A DNA stretch of 64,000 nt from Streptomyces regalis (lineage in GTDB: Bacteria; Actinomycetota; Actinomycetes; Streptomycetales; Streptomycetaceae): assembly GCF_001509475.1 (NCBI RefSeq), contig NZ_LLZG01000277.1, positions 10,772 to 74,771 of the forward strand, in the 5' to 3' direction. Numbering within the stretch: the stretch's first letter is position 1; each line of letters opens with the position of its first letter. Below, piece by piece: positions 41,068 through 49,051 of this stretch. Below the pieces are notes generated by a model that was not told the origin of the DNA, ran no database searches, and worked only from the letters and a program-made list of their open reading frames with translations. The position numbers and the translations under genes were made by a program.

Positions 41068-42152
41068 CCGCCACCGTCGTACGCCCCACCGCACGCCCCG
41101 AGTTGCTCGCCCTGCTCGGCCGTACCCCGGTCGTCCGTGTCACCACCGACCTGCCGCAGGCCCACCCCGGTTTCTGGGCCAAGCTCGAAGGGCTCGCGGC
41201 GGGCGGCATGAAGGCGCGGGCCGCCGTGTCGATGCTGCTCGGCGCGCGCGAGCGCGGCGAACTGCGGCCCGGCGCCCCGGTGGTGGAATCCACCTCCGGC
41301 ACGCTCGGTATCGGGCTCGCCTTCGCCGGGCAGGCGCTCGGCCACCCGATCGTGCTGGTCGGCGACAGCGAACTGGAGCCGTCCATGCGGCAGTTGCTGC
41401 GGGCTCATGGGGTGAGACTGGAGCTCGTGGACCGCCCGGCGCCCCAGGGCGGCTGGCAGGCGGCCCGCCTCGGCCGGCTGCGCGAACTGCTCGCCGAACT
41501 GCCCGGCGCCTACTGGCCCGACCAGTACAACAACCCCGACAACACGGCCGGCTACGCCTCCCTGGCCGCCGAACTCGGCGCCCAGCTCGACCACTTGGAC
41601 GTCCTGGTGTGCAGCGTCGGCACCGGCGGGCACAGCGCCGGCATCATCGGCCCGCTGCGCCGGCACTGGCCCGCGCTCCGGCTCATCGGCGTGGACGCCA
41701 CCGGCTCCACGATCTTCGGCCAGCCCGCCCGACCCCGCCTGATGCGCGGCCTGGGCAGCAGCATCCACCCGCGCAACGTCGCCTACGACGCCTTCGACGA
41801 GGTCCACTGGATCGGCCCCGCCGAGGCCGTGGACAGCTGCCGACGGCTCGCCCGGGGCAGCTTCGTCAGCGGCGGCTGGAGCACCGGGGCCGTCGCGCGG
41901 GTCGCCGCCTGGGCGGCCTGCGTGCACCCGGGGGCGGTCGTCGCCACCGTGTTCCCCGACGGGCCGCACCGCTACCTCGGCACCGTCTACGACGACGACT
42001 TCCTCGCCGCCCACGGCCTCGACCTGGCCGGTGCCGCCACCCGGCCCGTGGAGATACCGCATCCGTATGCCGCCGAGGCGAGCGGGTGGGTGCGGTGTGC
42101 ACGGGTCGCGGACCCACTCAAGACGCTCCACCCCCTGGAAGGCACTCAGTGA
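41064..42152 (+). CDS. PLP-dependent cysteine-synthase-family enzyme (SbnA-like)
   Basis: Fold-type II PLP enzyme of 362 residues. The PLP lysine is Lys50 in GGMKARAAV, the substrate loop is ESTSGTLGIGLA (cysteine synthase has TSGNTG), and the phosphate-binding loop is GTGGHSAG. The EST-SG-LG variant is typical of SbnA-like enzymes that join an O-phospho- or O-acetyl-serine backbone to an amino acid such as glutamate. No SbnB-type dehydrogenase is present in the operon, so the condensed product may be used intact instead of being cleaved to diaminopropionate. ATGA overlap upstream, GTGA overlap downstream. Confidence 0.86.
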   Translation: MTATVVRPTARPELLALLGRTPVVRVTTDLPQAHPGFWAKLEGLAAGGMKARAAVSMLLGARERGELRPGAPVVESTSGTLGIGLAFAGQALGHPIVLVGDSELEPSMRQLLRAHGVRLELVDRPAPQGGWQAARLGRLRELLAELPGAYWPDQYNNPDNTAGYASLAAELGAQLDHLDVLVCSVGTGGHSAGIIGPLRRHWPALRLIGVDATGSTIFGQPARPRLMRGLGSSIHPRNVAYDAFDEVHWIGPAEAVDSCRRLARGSFVSGGWSTGAVARVAAWAACVHPGAVVATVFPDGPHRYLGTVYDDDFLAAHGLDLAGAATRPVEIPHPYAAEASGWVRCARVADPLKTLHPLEGTQ

Positions 42153-43195
42153 AGGTCAGCCTGCGCACCGTACGTCTCGAACTCGCCGAGCCGCTGCGCA
42201 TCTCCCGCTCCACCATGACCGCCCGCGACGCCGTGTGGCTGGGCGTCGAGCACGACGGCGTGACCGGATACGGCGAGGCCGTCAGCAGCGTGTACTACAG
42301 GCTGGACGCCGACACGCTCGTGCGGATGATCTCGGCGGTCGGTCTGGAACGGTTCGCCGATCCCGAAAGCGCCCTGGAGGCCCTGCCCTCGGGAGCCCAT
42401 CCGCCCGTTCCGCCTGCCGTCGTCGCCGCCGTCGAGTCCGCGCTGCTGGACCTCGTCGGCAAGCGGGACGGTGTGCCCGTCCACCGCCTGCTGGGGACCG
42501 AGGCGTCGTTCGGCGCCGCCACCGCACGCACCATCGGCATCACCCCGCTCGCGCACGCGGCGGCCGAGGCCCGGCGCCTGGCCGCGAACGGCTTCCAGGT
42601 CATCAAGGTGAAGGCGGGCACCCCCGACCCCGAGGACGACGTGGAGCGCGTACGGGTCATCCGGGACGCGGCGCCTCGGGTACGGCTGCTGCTGGACCCG
42701 AACGGGGCCTGGAGCGTGGCGGAAGCGGAGCGGTTGCTGCCGCGGTTCGCCGCGCTCGGAGTCGAGGCCGTCGAACAGCCTCTGCCGCCCGGCGACCCGG
42801 ATGCGCTGGGCGCCCTCGCGGAGAAGTCGCCGCTCCCCGTCATCGCCGACGAGGACGCGGTGAGCGTGGACGACGTGCGGCGGCTGGCCGGGCGCGTCCA
42901 AGGCGTCAACGTCAAGCTCGCCAAGTGCGGGGGCGTCCGGGCGGCCCTGCGGATCGCGGAGCTGATCGAGGGCAGCGGCACCGAGCTGATGCTCGGCTGC
43001 CTCACCGCCAGCACCCTCGGCCTCGCACCCGCCGTCCACCTCGCCGACCGGGCCAGGTGGGCCGACCTCGACGGACATCTGCTGCTCGCGCACGACCCGT
43101 GGACCGGGATCGGCGGCGCCGACGGCTTCGTACGGGCAAGTTCACGGCCCGGTCTCGGAGTCGAGGAGGTGACGGCCCATGAAGACGTGGCGTGA
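42149..43195 (+). CDS. enolase-superfamily dipeptide epimerase
   Basis: Mandelate-racemase/muconate-lactonising-type enzyme of 348 residues. It has an N-terminal capping domain and a barrel with the KxK acid/base pair (Lys153, Lys155 in IKVKAG), metal ligands Asp183 (LLLDPNGAW), Glu209 (VEQP) and Asp234 (IADED), and the opposite-face lysines in VKLAK (256-259). This is the dipeptide-epimerase layout. With an ATP-grasp ligase in the same operon, epimerising a freshly made dipeptide-like unit is the natural reading. It starts at GTG in a GTGA overlap and overlaps the MFS gene by 17 bp. Confidence 0.87.
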   Translation: MKVSLRTVRLELAEPLRISRSTMTARDAVWLGVEHDGVTGYGEAVSSVYYRLDADTLVRMISAVGLERFADPESALEALPSGAHPPVPPAVVAAVESALLDLVGKRDGVPVHRLLGTEASFGAATARTIGITPLAHAAAEARRLAANGFQVIKVKAGTPDPEDDVERVRVIRDAAPRVRLLLDPNGAWSVAEAERLLPRFAALGVEAVEQPLPPGDPDALGALAEKSPLPVIADEDAVSVDDVRRLAGRVQGVNVKLAKCGGVRAALRIAELIEGSGTELMLGCLTASTLGLAPAVHLADRARWADLDGHLLLAHDPWTGIGGADGFVRASSRPGLGVEEVTAHEDVA

Positions 43196-44441
43196 GATGC
43201 GTGGCTTCCCGGTCGCCGTCCAGCTCCTGCTCGTCAACCAGCTCGGCGTCAACACCGGCTTCTACCTCCTCATCCCGTACCTCGCCACCCACCTCGGCGA
43301 GAACCTGGGCATGTCGGCGGCGGTCGTCGGGATCGTCCTCGGCGTGCGGAATCTGAGCCAGCAGGGCCTGTTCATCATCGGCGGCTCGGCGTCCGACCGG
43401 CTCGGCGCGCGCGGCGTCATCATCGCCGGGTGCGCGCTGCGGACCGTCGGCTTCGGGCTGTTCGCGCTCGGCGACGGACTGCCGGTGCTGCTCGCCGCGT
43501 CCGTGCTCAGCGGGCTCGCGGGAGCGCTGTTCAACCCCGCCGTGCGGGCCTATCTCGCGCAGGAGGCGGGGGAGCGGAAGGCGGAGGCGTTCGCGCTGTT
43601 CAACGTCTTCGCGACCACGGGCGCGCTGATCGGACCGCTGCTCGGCAGCGTGCTGCTCCTCGTCGACTTCCGTACGTCCGCGCTGACCGCCGCCGGGATC
43701 TTCGCGGTGCTCACCGTGGCGCAGGCCCTCGTGCTGCCCGCCCGGAAGGTCGAGCCGAGCGGCACCGGTGTCCTCGGGGACTGGCGTGAGGTGCTCGGCA
43801 ACCGGGCCTTCCTCGCCTTCGCGCTCGCCATGGTCGGCATGTTCACCCTGGAGAACCAGCTCTACCTGCTGCTGCCCGACGGGGCCCGCGAGGCCACCGG
43901 CTGGGACGGCGCGGCGGGCATCGTCTTCCTCGTCGGCACGGTGGCCAACCTGGCACTTCAGCTGAGAATTACGCGGCGTCTCAAGTCCCGTGGCAGCAGG
44001 GCGGGTTGGATCGCGGTGGGCCTCGCGGTGATGGGGCTGGCCTTCCTGCCGCCGGCCCTGGTGGCGGGCGCGCGGTCGCCCGGCTGGCTCGACGCCGGGC
44101 CCGTGCTGCTCGGCGCGCTGTTGCTCTACCTCGGCGTCATGGTCGCCTCGCCGTTCGTGATGGAGCTGATCCCCCGCTTCGGGCGCCCCGAGCTGACCGG
44201 CACGTACTTCGGGATCTTCTACGTCGTCTCCGGAATCGCCGCGGCCGTGGGCAACACCGTCGTCGGCTGGGCCATGGACGCGGGCGAGAGCGGCGCCCAT
44301 GCCTGGCTGCCCTGGCTGTGCTGTGCCGTGTTCGGGCTGGCGTCGGCGGGGGGCGTGGCCTGGCTGCACCGGAACGGCGCACTGCCCGCGGACCCCACAC
44401 CGACGGCACCTGCGAAGGCCGAACAGAGGAGCACGGCGTGA
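43179..44441 (+). CDS. MFS transporter, probable exporter of the operon product
   Basis: Twelve-helix major facilitator of 420 residues (first helix AVQLLLVNQLGVNTGFYLLI). The cytoplasmic loop between helices 2 and 3 carries GGSASDRLGARG, the MFS motif-A position. The C-terminus is short and cytoplasmic. In staphylopine and EDDS loci an MFS protein exports the apo-chelator; that role is inferred here from position. The start lies inside the epimerase gene and the stop overlaps a possible GTG of the next frame. Confidence 0.88.
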   Translation: MKTWREMRGFPVAVQLLLVNQLGVNTGFYLLIPYLATHLGENLGMSAAVVGIVLGVRNLSQQGLFIIGGSASDRLGARGVIIAGCALRTVGFGLFALGDGLPVLLAASVLSGLAGALFNPAVRAYLAQEAGERKAEAFALFNVFATTGALIGPLLGSVLLLVDFRTSALTAAGIFAVLTVAQALVLPARKVEPSGTGVLGDWREVLGNRAFLAFALAMVGMFTLENQLYLLLPDGAREATGWDGAAGIVFLVGTVANLALQLRITRRLKSRGSRAGWIAVGLAVMGLAFLPPALVAGARSPGWLDAGPVLLGALLLYLGVMVASPFVMELIPRFGRPELTGTYFGIFYVVSGIAAAVGNTVVGWAMDAGESGAHAWLPWLCCAVFGLASAGGVAWLHRNGALPADPTPTAPAKAEQRSTA

Positions 44442-44460
44442 GTGCGATGCACGCGGGAGG

Positions 44461-44790
44461 AGAGGCGGAGCGGGGCGTGGTCGGCGCGTGGGCGGGCGGC
44501 GGCGGAGGCTCTGCCGTCACTGGGCCGGGTGTTGTCCGGGAGTCGGGTGTGGCTGGGCGCGCGGTGTTGGCCGGGATGGCGGGCTCGCGGACGGGAGAGG
44601 CGGAGCGGGGCGTGGTCGGTGGGTGGGTGAGCGGAGGCTTTGTCGGCGCCGAGTCGGGTGTCCGGGAGTCGGGCGTGGCTGGGCGCTCGGTGTCGGCTGC
44701 GGTGGTGTGCTCGGGGGTAGGTGAGGGGGCTGGCGGGTCTGCCGGCCGGGTTGCGGAGCAGGGCGTGGCTGGGCGCGCGGTGTTGGCCGC
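44461..44790 (+). repeat. G-rich repeat spacer in front of the methyltransferase
   Basis: Two exact 24-bp copies of a unit beginning AGAGGCGGAGCGGGGCGTGG lie at 44461-44484 and 44596-44619. Three copies of a 32-bp unit (GTCGGGTGTGGCTGGGCGCG type) lie at 44542-44573, 44668-44699 and 44758-44790. The frame from GTG 44438 stays open across it (GVAGRAVLA-type repeats), but third-position GC is low for this genome. Confidence 0.75.
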
Positions 44791-44824
44791 CAGGGCGGGC
44801 TCGCCGATAGGTGAGGGGCAGAGT

Positions 44825-45718
44825 ATGCCCCTCGGGCCGGTCTGCCCGGAGGCGGACGGGGCCGTCGCGGCAGGTAGCGCGGAGGGCGGCCGGGGCCCCG
44901 GCGTCTCGGTCGGCAGTCGCAACCTTCTCACCGACAACCCCGCCCTGTACGAGGCCCGCTTCCCCGACCCCGACCGGCTCGCCGGACGCTGGGCCGAGGA
45001 CTGCCTGCGCCGCCACGCTGCCGGGCCGCGTGTGCTCGACATGGGCTGCGGCACCGGCCGCGACGCGGCGCAGCTGCACGCCGCCGGCCGTACGGTGACC
45101 GGCGCCGACCTCTCCGAGGCGATGCTGGCGCACGCCCGCGTCCACCACCCGGGGCCCGCGTACGTCCGGGCCGACCTGTGCGGTTTCGACCTGGGCCGGG
45201 CCGCGTTCGACGCGGTCGTCTGCCTGGACAGCTCCCTGCTGTACTGCCACACCAACGACCAGCTCGACGGCTTCCTCGCCTCCTGTCGCCGCGCCCTCGC
45301 ACCGGGTGGGCTGCTGGTCGCGGAGATGCGCAACGGCGCGTACTTCCTGGGCCGTACCGACCTCCTCGACACCCCGTCCGACAACGCCTTCAGCTGGCAG
45401 GGCACCGCCTACCGGTCCACGACCACCCTGAGCGTCGACCGCACCGCCCAACTCCTGCGCCGTACCCGCGTATGGACCGCCGACGACGGCGACGAAGGCG
45501 ACGGCGGTCCATCATCCGTCGAACAGCGCTCCGCCTGGCGGCTGCTGTTCCCGCAGGAGCTGCGGCACTTCCTCGCCGCGCACGGCTTCGAGGTGCTCGA
45601 ACTGCACGACGGCCCCGGACCGCGCACCGAACCTCCTTGGCGGGACGGCCAGTTGCCGGGCTCCACCACGGACGCGGACCGACTGCACGTCGTCGCGCGC
45701 CTCATCTCTTCCCACTGA
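44825..45718 (+). CDS. class I SAM-dependent methyltransferase of the operon
   Basis: A methyltransferase of about 297 residues with SAM loop VLDMGCGTGRDAAQL, motif II region DAVVCLDSSLLYC, and ALAPGGLLVAEMRNG. Substrate unknown; N- or O-methylation of the operon product is plausible. ATG 44825 is chosen because GAGGGG lies 6 nt upstream and family sequence follows. The frame is open back to GTG 44438, which overlaps the MFS stop (GTGA) and would add 129 repetitive residues; both starts are possible. The SBP gene follows 23 nt after the stop. Confidence 0.8.
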   Translation: MPLGPVCPEADGAVAAGSAEGGRGPGVSVGSRNLLTDNPALYEARFPDPDRLAGRWAEDCLRRHAAGPRVLDMGCGTGRDAAQLHAAGRTVTGADLSEAMLAHARVHHPGPAYVRADLCGFDLGRAAFDAVVCLDSSLLYCHTNDQLDGFLASCRRALAPGGLLVAEMRNGAYFLGRTDLLDTPSDNAFSWQGTAYRSTTTLSVDRTAQLLRRTRVWTADDGDEGDGGPSSVEQRSAWRLLFPQELRHFLAAHGFEVLELHDGPGPRTEPPWRDGQLPGSTTDADRLHVVARLISSH

Positions 45719-45741
45719 CACACCGGATTCAAGGGACACTC

Positions 45742-47304
45742 ATGAACAACCGTTTTCCCGGCCTGCGCCGCCGCGGCTTCCTCGCCGCCACCTCCGGCGC
45801 CGCCGCCCTCGCCCTCGTCGGCTGCGCAGGCGGCACGGACGACAAGGCGGCCGGTGGTTCCGGCGCCCCCAAGCGTGGCGGACGGCTGCGCGCCGCGTTC
45901 GCCGGTGGCGGCGCGAGCGAGACCCTCGACCCGCACCTGGCCAACCTCTTCGCCGACGTCGCCCGCGCCAAGGCGCTCTTCGACAAGCTCGCCGACTACG
46001 GCGCCGACCTCTCCGCCGAGCCCCGCCTCGCCGAGAAGTGGGAGTCCAACAAGACCCTGGACCGCTGGAAGGTGACGCTGCGTCAGGCCACCTTCCACGA
46101 CGGCAAGCCCGTCACCGCCAAGGACGTCCTCTACAGCTACCGCCGTATCGCCGACCCCAAGCAGGCGTTCCGCGCCAAGGCGTCCCTGGAGCCCATCGAC
46201 CTCGACGCCAGCCGCGCCACCGGCGAGCGGAGCATCGAGTTCGTGCTGAAGCGGCCGACCGCCGAATTCCCCAACGTCCTGGCCTCGTTCGGCGCGTACA
46301 TCGTCCCGGAGAACGCCACCGAGTTCGACAAGAAGCCCGTTGGCTCAGGCCCGTTCCGGTTCGTCTCCTTCGCTCCCGGCCGCTCCGCCGTCTTCCGCCG
46401 CTACGACGACCACTGGGACGGCGCCCCGCTCCTCGACGAGATCGAGTTCGTCGTCGCCAACGAGGAGTCCGCCCGCGTCAACGCCCTCCTCGGGGGCCAG
46501 GTCGAGTACGCGCACGAGCTCAACCCGACCACCGCCCGCGCCCACGAGGGCAAGGGGCAGATCGAGATCGTGCGGCTGCGCAACAGCGCCATGCAGGCCT
46601 TCTGCATGAAGACCGACCGGGCGCCCTTCGACGACAAGCGGGTCCGCGAGGCCTTCTTCCTGATCGCCGACCGCCAGGAACTCGTCGACGGCGCCCTGTC
46701 CGGCGCGGGCGAGGTCGGCAACGACCTGTTCGGCAAGGGCTACGAGTACTACGCCGACGGCCTGCCGCAGCGCGAGCAGGACCTCGACAAGGCCCGCTCC
46801 CTGCTGAAGCAGGCCGGCGCCGAGAAGCTCAAGGTCACCCTGGACACCTCGGCCGTCGCCGCCGGGTTCACCGAGGCCGCCGGCATCTTCCGCGACCAGG
46901 CCGCGAAGGCGGGCGTCACGATCGACGTGAAGATGGGCAGCAAGGACTCCTACTGGAGCGACATCCTCGACAACGGCACCCTGTCCTGCTACCGCTCCGG
47001 CGCCATGCCCATCGAGGCCCACATCTCCCAGCGCCTGCTCACCGACTCGACCACCAACGCCACCAAGTGGCACCACAAGGACTTCGACGCCCTCTACCAG
47101 CAGGCCCAGTCCATCCGCGACAAGACCGAACGCGCCGCCGTCTACGAGCGCATGCAGCGCCGCCTGTACACCGAGGGCGGCTTCCTCATCTGGGGCTTCG
47201 CGGACTGGATCATCGCAACGGCGCGGACGGTGAAGGGAGTGGAGACCAAGGCACCCGCCAACACCCTCGACTGGGCCCGCTTCGACAAGGTGTGGCTCGC
47301 GTGA
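45742..47304 (+). CDS. family-5 (Opp/Nik) ABC substrate-binding lipoprotein
   Basis: Solute-binding protein of 520 residues with a twin-arginine-like signal (RRRGFLAATSGAAALAL) ending in lipobox LVGC, so probably Tat- or Sec-exported and lipidated. The mature part has the family-5 pattern DPHLANLFADVARAKALFDKL, WKVTLRQATFHDGKPVTAKDV and VGSGPFRFVSF. Family-5 proteins bind peptides, nickel complexes and metallophores such as staphylopine. Here it would recapture the metal-loaded product exported by the MFS protein. It starts the transporter half of the operon. Confidence 0.9.
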   Translation: MNNRFPGLRRRGFLAATSGAAALALVGCAGGTDDKAAGGSGAPKRGGRLRAAFAGGGASETLDPHLANLFADVARAKALFDKLADYGADLSAEPRLAEKWESNKTLDRWKVTLRQATFHDGKPVTAKDVLYSYRRIADPKQAFRAKASLEPIDLDASRATGERSIEFVLKRPTAEFPNVLASFGAYIVPENATEFDKKPVGSGPFRFVSFAPGRSAVFRRYDDHWDGAPLLDEIEFVVANEESARVNALLGGQVEYAHELNPTTARAHEGKGQIEIVRLRNSAMQAFCMKTDRAPFDDKRVREAFFLIADRQELVDGALSGAGEVGNDLFGKGYEYYADGLPQREQDLDKARSLLKQAGAEKLKVTLDTSAVAAGFTEAAGIFRDQAAKAGVTIDVKMGSKDSYWSDILDNGTLSCYRSGAMPIEAHISQRLLTDSTTNATKWHHKDFDALYQQAQSIRDKTERAAVYERMQRRLYTEGGFLIWGFADWIIATARTVKGVETKAPANTLDWARFDKVWLA

Positions 47305-48260
47305 GGATGAGCCCCCTGCGCTCGTTCGTCGCCCGGCGACTGCTCCTCGGCGTCGCGCAGACCATGGCCGTCGTGCTACTGGTCTTCGCGCTCACCGAGG
47401 CGCTGCCGGGCGACGCGGCGGTGGCCCTCGCGGGCGATCAGCCGGACCCCGCGCGTATCGCCGCGATCCGCGAGGCGATGGACCTGGACCGGCCGGCCTA
47501 CGAGCGGCTGGCCGACTGGGCGACGGGCCTGCTGCACGGCGACTTCGGCACCTCCCTGGCCTCCGGCCGCCCCGTCACCCAGTACATCGCCGACGGCTTC
47601 GGCCCGACGCTGATCCTGGCCGCGCTCACTCTCGCCCTGCTGGTCCCCCTCGGCTTCGGCCTCGGCGTGCTCGCCGCCCGTCACGAGGGACGGCTGATCG
47701 ACCGGCTGGTCAGCTCGGTGACGCTGGCCGTGTACGCGGTCCCCGAGTTCGCGCTCGGCGTGCTGCTGGTGACGGTCCTCGCCCTGAAGCTGGCCTGGCT
47801 GCCGCCGACGGCGGTCGGCTACGGCACCGACCTGCTCGGCCATCCGGCGGCACTGGTCCTGCCGGTGCTGGTCCTGCTGTCCCGCCCCGTGTGCTCCCTG
47901 TCCCGCCTGGTGCGGGCCGGCATGGTCGATGCCCTCGCCTCCCCCTACGCGGCCCACGCCCGCCGCTACGGCGTCCCTGGCGCCCGAGTCCGCTACACCC
48001 ACGCCCTGCCGAACGCCCTCGCCCCGGCAGCACAGCAACTGGCGCGTACCGTCGACTGGTTGCTGTGCGGGGTCATCGTCGTGGAGGCACTCTTCGTGAT
48101 CCCGGGCCTGGGCACGGTCCTCCTCAACGCCGTGGCCGAACGGGACGTACCGGTGGTGCAGGGCCTCGCCGTGGTGTTCGGGGTGTTGACGGTCGTGCTC
48201 AACCTCGGGGCCGATCTGGTGGCCCATCGGCTCACGCCCCGCGCGGGGGTGGCCGCATGA
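47301..48260 (+). CDS. ABC transporter permease (DppB/NikB type)
   Basis: A 319-residue permease with six helices. The N-terminal RRLLLGVAQTMAVVLLVFALTEALPGDAA is the signature of DppB/OppB/NikB. The cytoplasmic EAA-type loop is MVDALASPYAAHARRYGVPGARV, and FVIPGLGTVLLNAV lies near the end. Partner of the permease at 48257. Starts with GTG in a GTGA overlap with the binding-protein stop. Confidence 0.9.
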   Translation: MRMSPLRSFVARRLLLGVAQTMAVVLLVFALTEALPGDAAVALAGDQPDPARIAAIREAMDLDRPAYERLADWATGLLHGDFGTSLASGRPVTQYIADGFGPTLILAALTLALLVPLGFGLGVLAARHEGRLIDRLVSSVTLAVYAVPEFALGVLLVTVLALKLAWLPPTAVGYGTDLLGHPAALVLPVLVLLSRPVCSLSRLVRAGMVDALASPYAAHARRYGVPGARVRYTHALPNALAPAAQQLARTVDWLLCGVIVVEALFVIPGLGTVLLNAVAERDVPVVQGLAVVFGVLTVVLNLGADLVAHRLTPRAGVAA

Positions 48261-49051
48261 CGACACATCGCCGTTTCGCGCTCGGCCTCACCGTCATCGC
48301 CGTCCCCCTCGTACTCGCCCTCCTCGGACCGCTGTTCACCGGCGACCCCGGCCCCCGCGCCACCTCGTTCACCCTCGGCGGCGGCCACTGGCTCGGCACC
48401 GACTTCGTGGGCCGCGACGTCTGGCGACAGGTCCTGCTGGGCGGCCGTACGGTCGTGCTCACCGCCCTGGCCGCCACCGCGCTCGCCTATCTCGTCGCCG
48501 TCCCGGTCGCGCTCGTCAGCGCGCTCACCCGCCTGCGGTGGCTGGAGGAGCTGCTGATGCGGCCGCTGGACGTGTTGCTCGCCGTGCCGTCGCTGCTGCT
48601 GATCCTGCTGGTGGTCTCCGTGCTCTCGCCGGGCGCCGCCGGGCTGGCGCTGCTGGTGGCGCTGGTGAACGTGCCCGACGCGGCCCGGATCGTGCGGGCT
48701 GCGGCGGGGGAGGCCGCGGCACGGCCCGCCGTCGAGGCGCTGCGCATGCAGGGTGAGAGCTGGTGGCGGATCGCCGTCGGCTACGTCGGCCGGTCGGCGC
48801 TGCGCACCCTCGCCGCCGACGCCGGTATCCGGCTGACCGGCGTGCTCTACCTGGTGTCGACGGCCGCGTTCCTCGGTGTCGGCGTCGCGCCGGACGCCGC
48901 CGACTGGGCGGTCATGGTCGACCGCAACCGCACCGGCCTGTTCGTGCAGCCCTGGGCCGTGGTGGTGCCCGCACTGCTGATCGTGGCGCTGACGATGGGC
49001 ACCAACCTGCTCTTCGACGCCGCCCTGGAGAAGAAGGGACGACGCCGGTGA
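48257..49051 (+). CDS. ABC transporter permease (DppC/NikC type)
   Basis: A 264-residue permease. HWLGTDFVGRDVWRQVLLGGR is the DppC/OppC/NikC hallmark. The EAA-like loop RPAVEALRMQGESWWRIAVGYV follows. It forms the membrane channel with the preceding permease. It is joined to both neighbours by 4-nt overlaps (ATGA and GTGA). Confidence 0.9.
   Translation: MTTHRRFALGLTVIAVPLVLALLGPLFTGDPGPRATSFTLGGGHWLGTDFVGRDVWRQVLLGGRTVVLTALAATALAYLVAVPVALVSALTRLRWLEELLMRPLDVLLAVPSLLLILLVVSVLSPGAAGLALLVALVNVPDAARIVRAAAGEAAARPAVEALRMQGESWWRIAVGYVGRSALRTLAADAGIRLTGVLYLVSTAAFLGVGVAPDAADWAVMVDRNRTGLFVQPWAVVVPALLIVALTMGTNLLFDAALEKKGRRR

Noticed and set aside
44461..44790. CRISPR array
   Set aside because: The repeats are few, unevenly spaced, G-rich and mixed in type, with no cas genes nearby.
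38915..45718. Staphylopine/pseudopaline or EDDS locus
   Set aside because: No nicotianamine-synthase-like, opine-dehydrogenase or SbnB-like gene is present; only the SbnA-like enzyme and the transport logic are shared.
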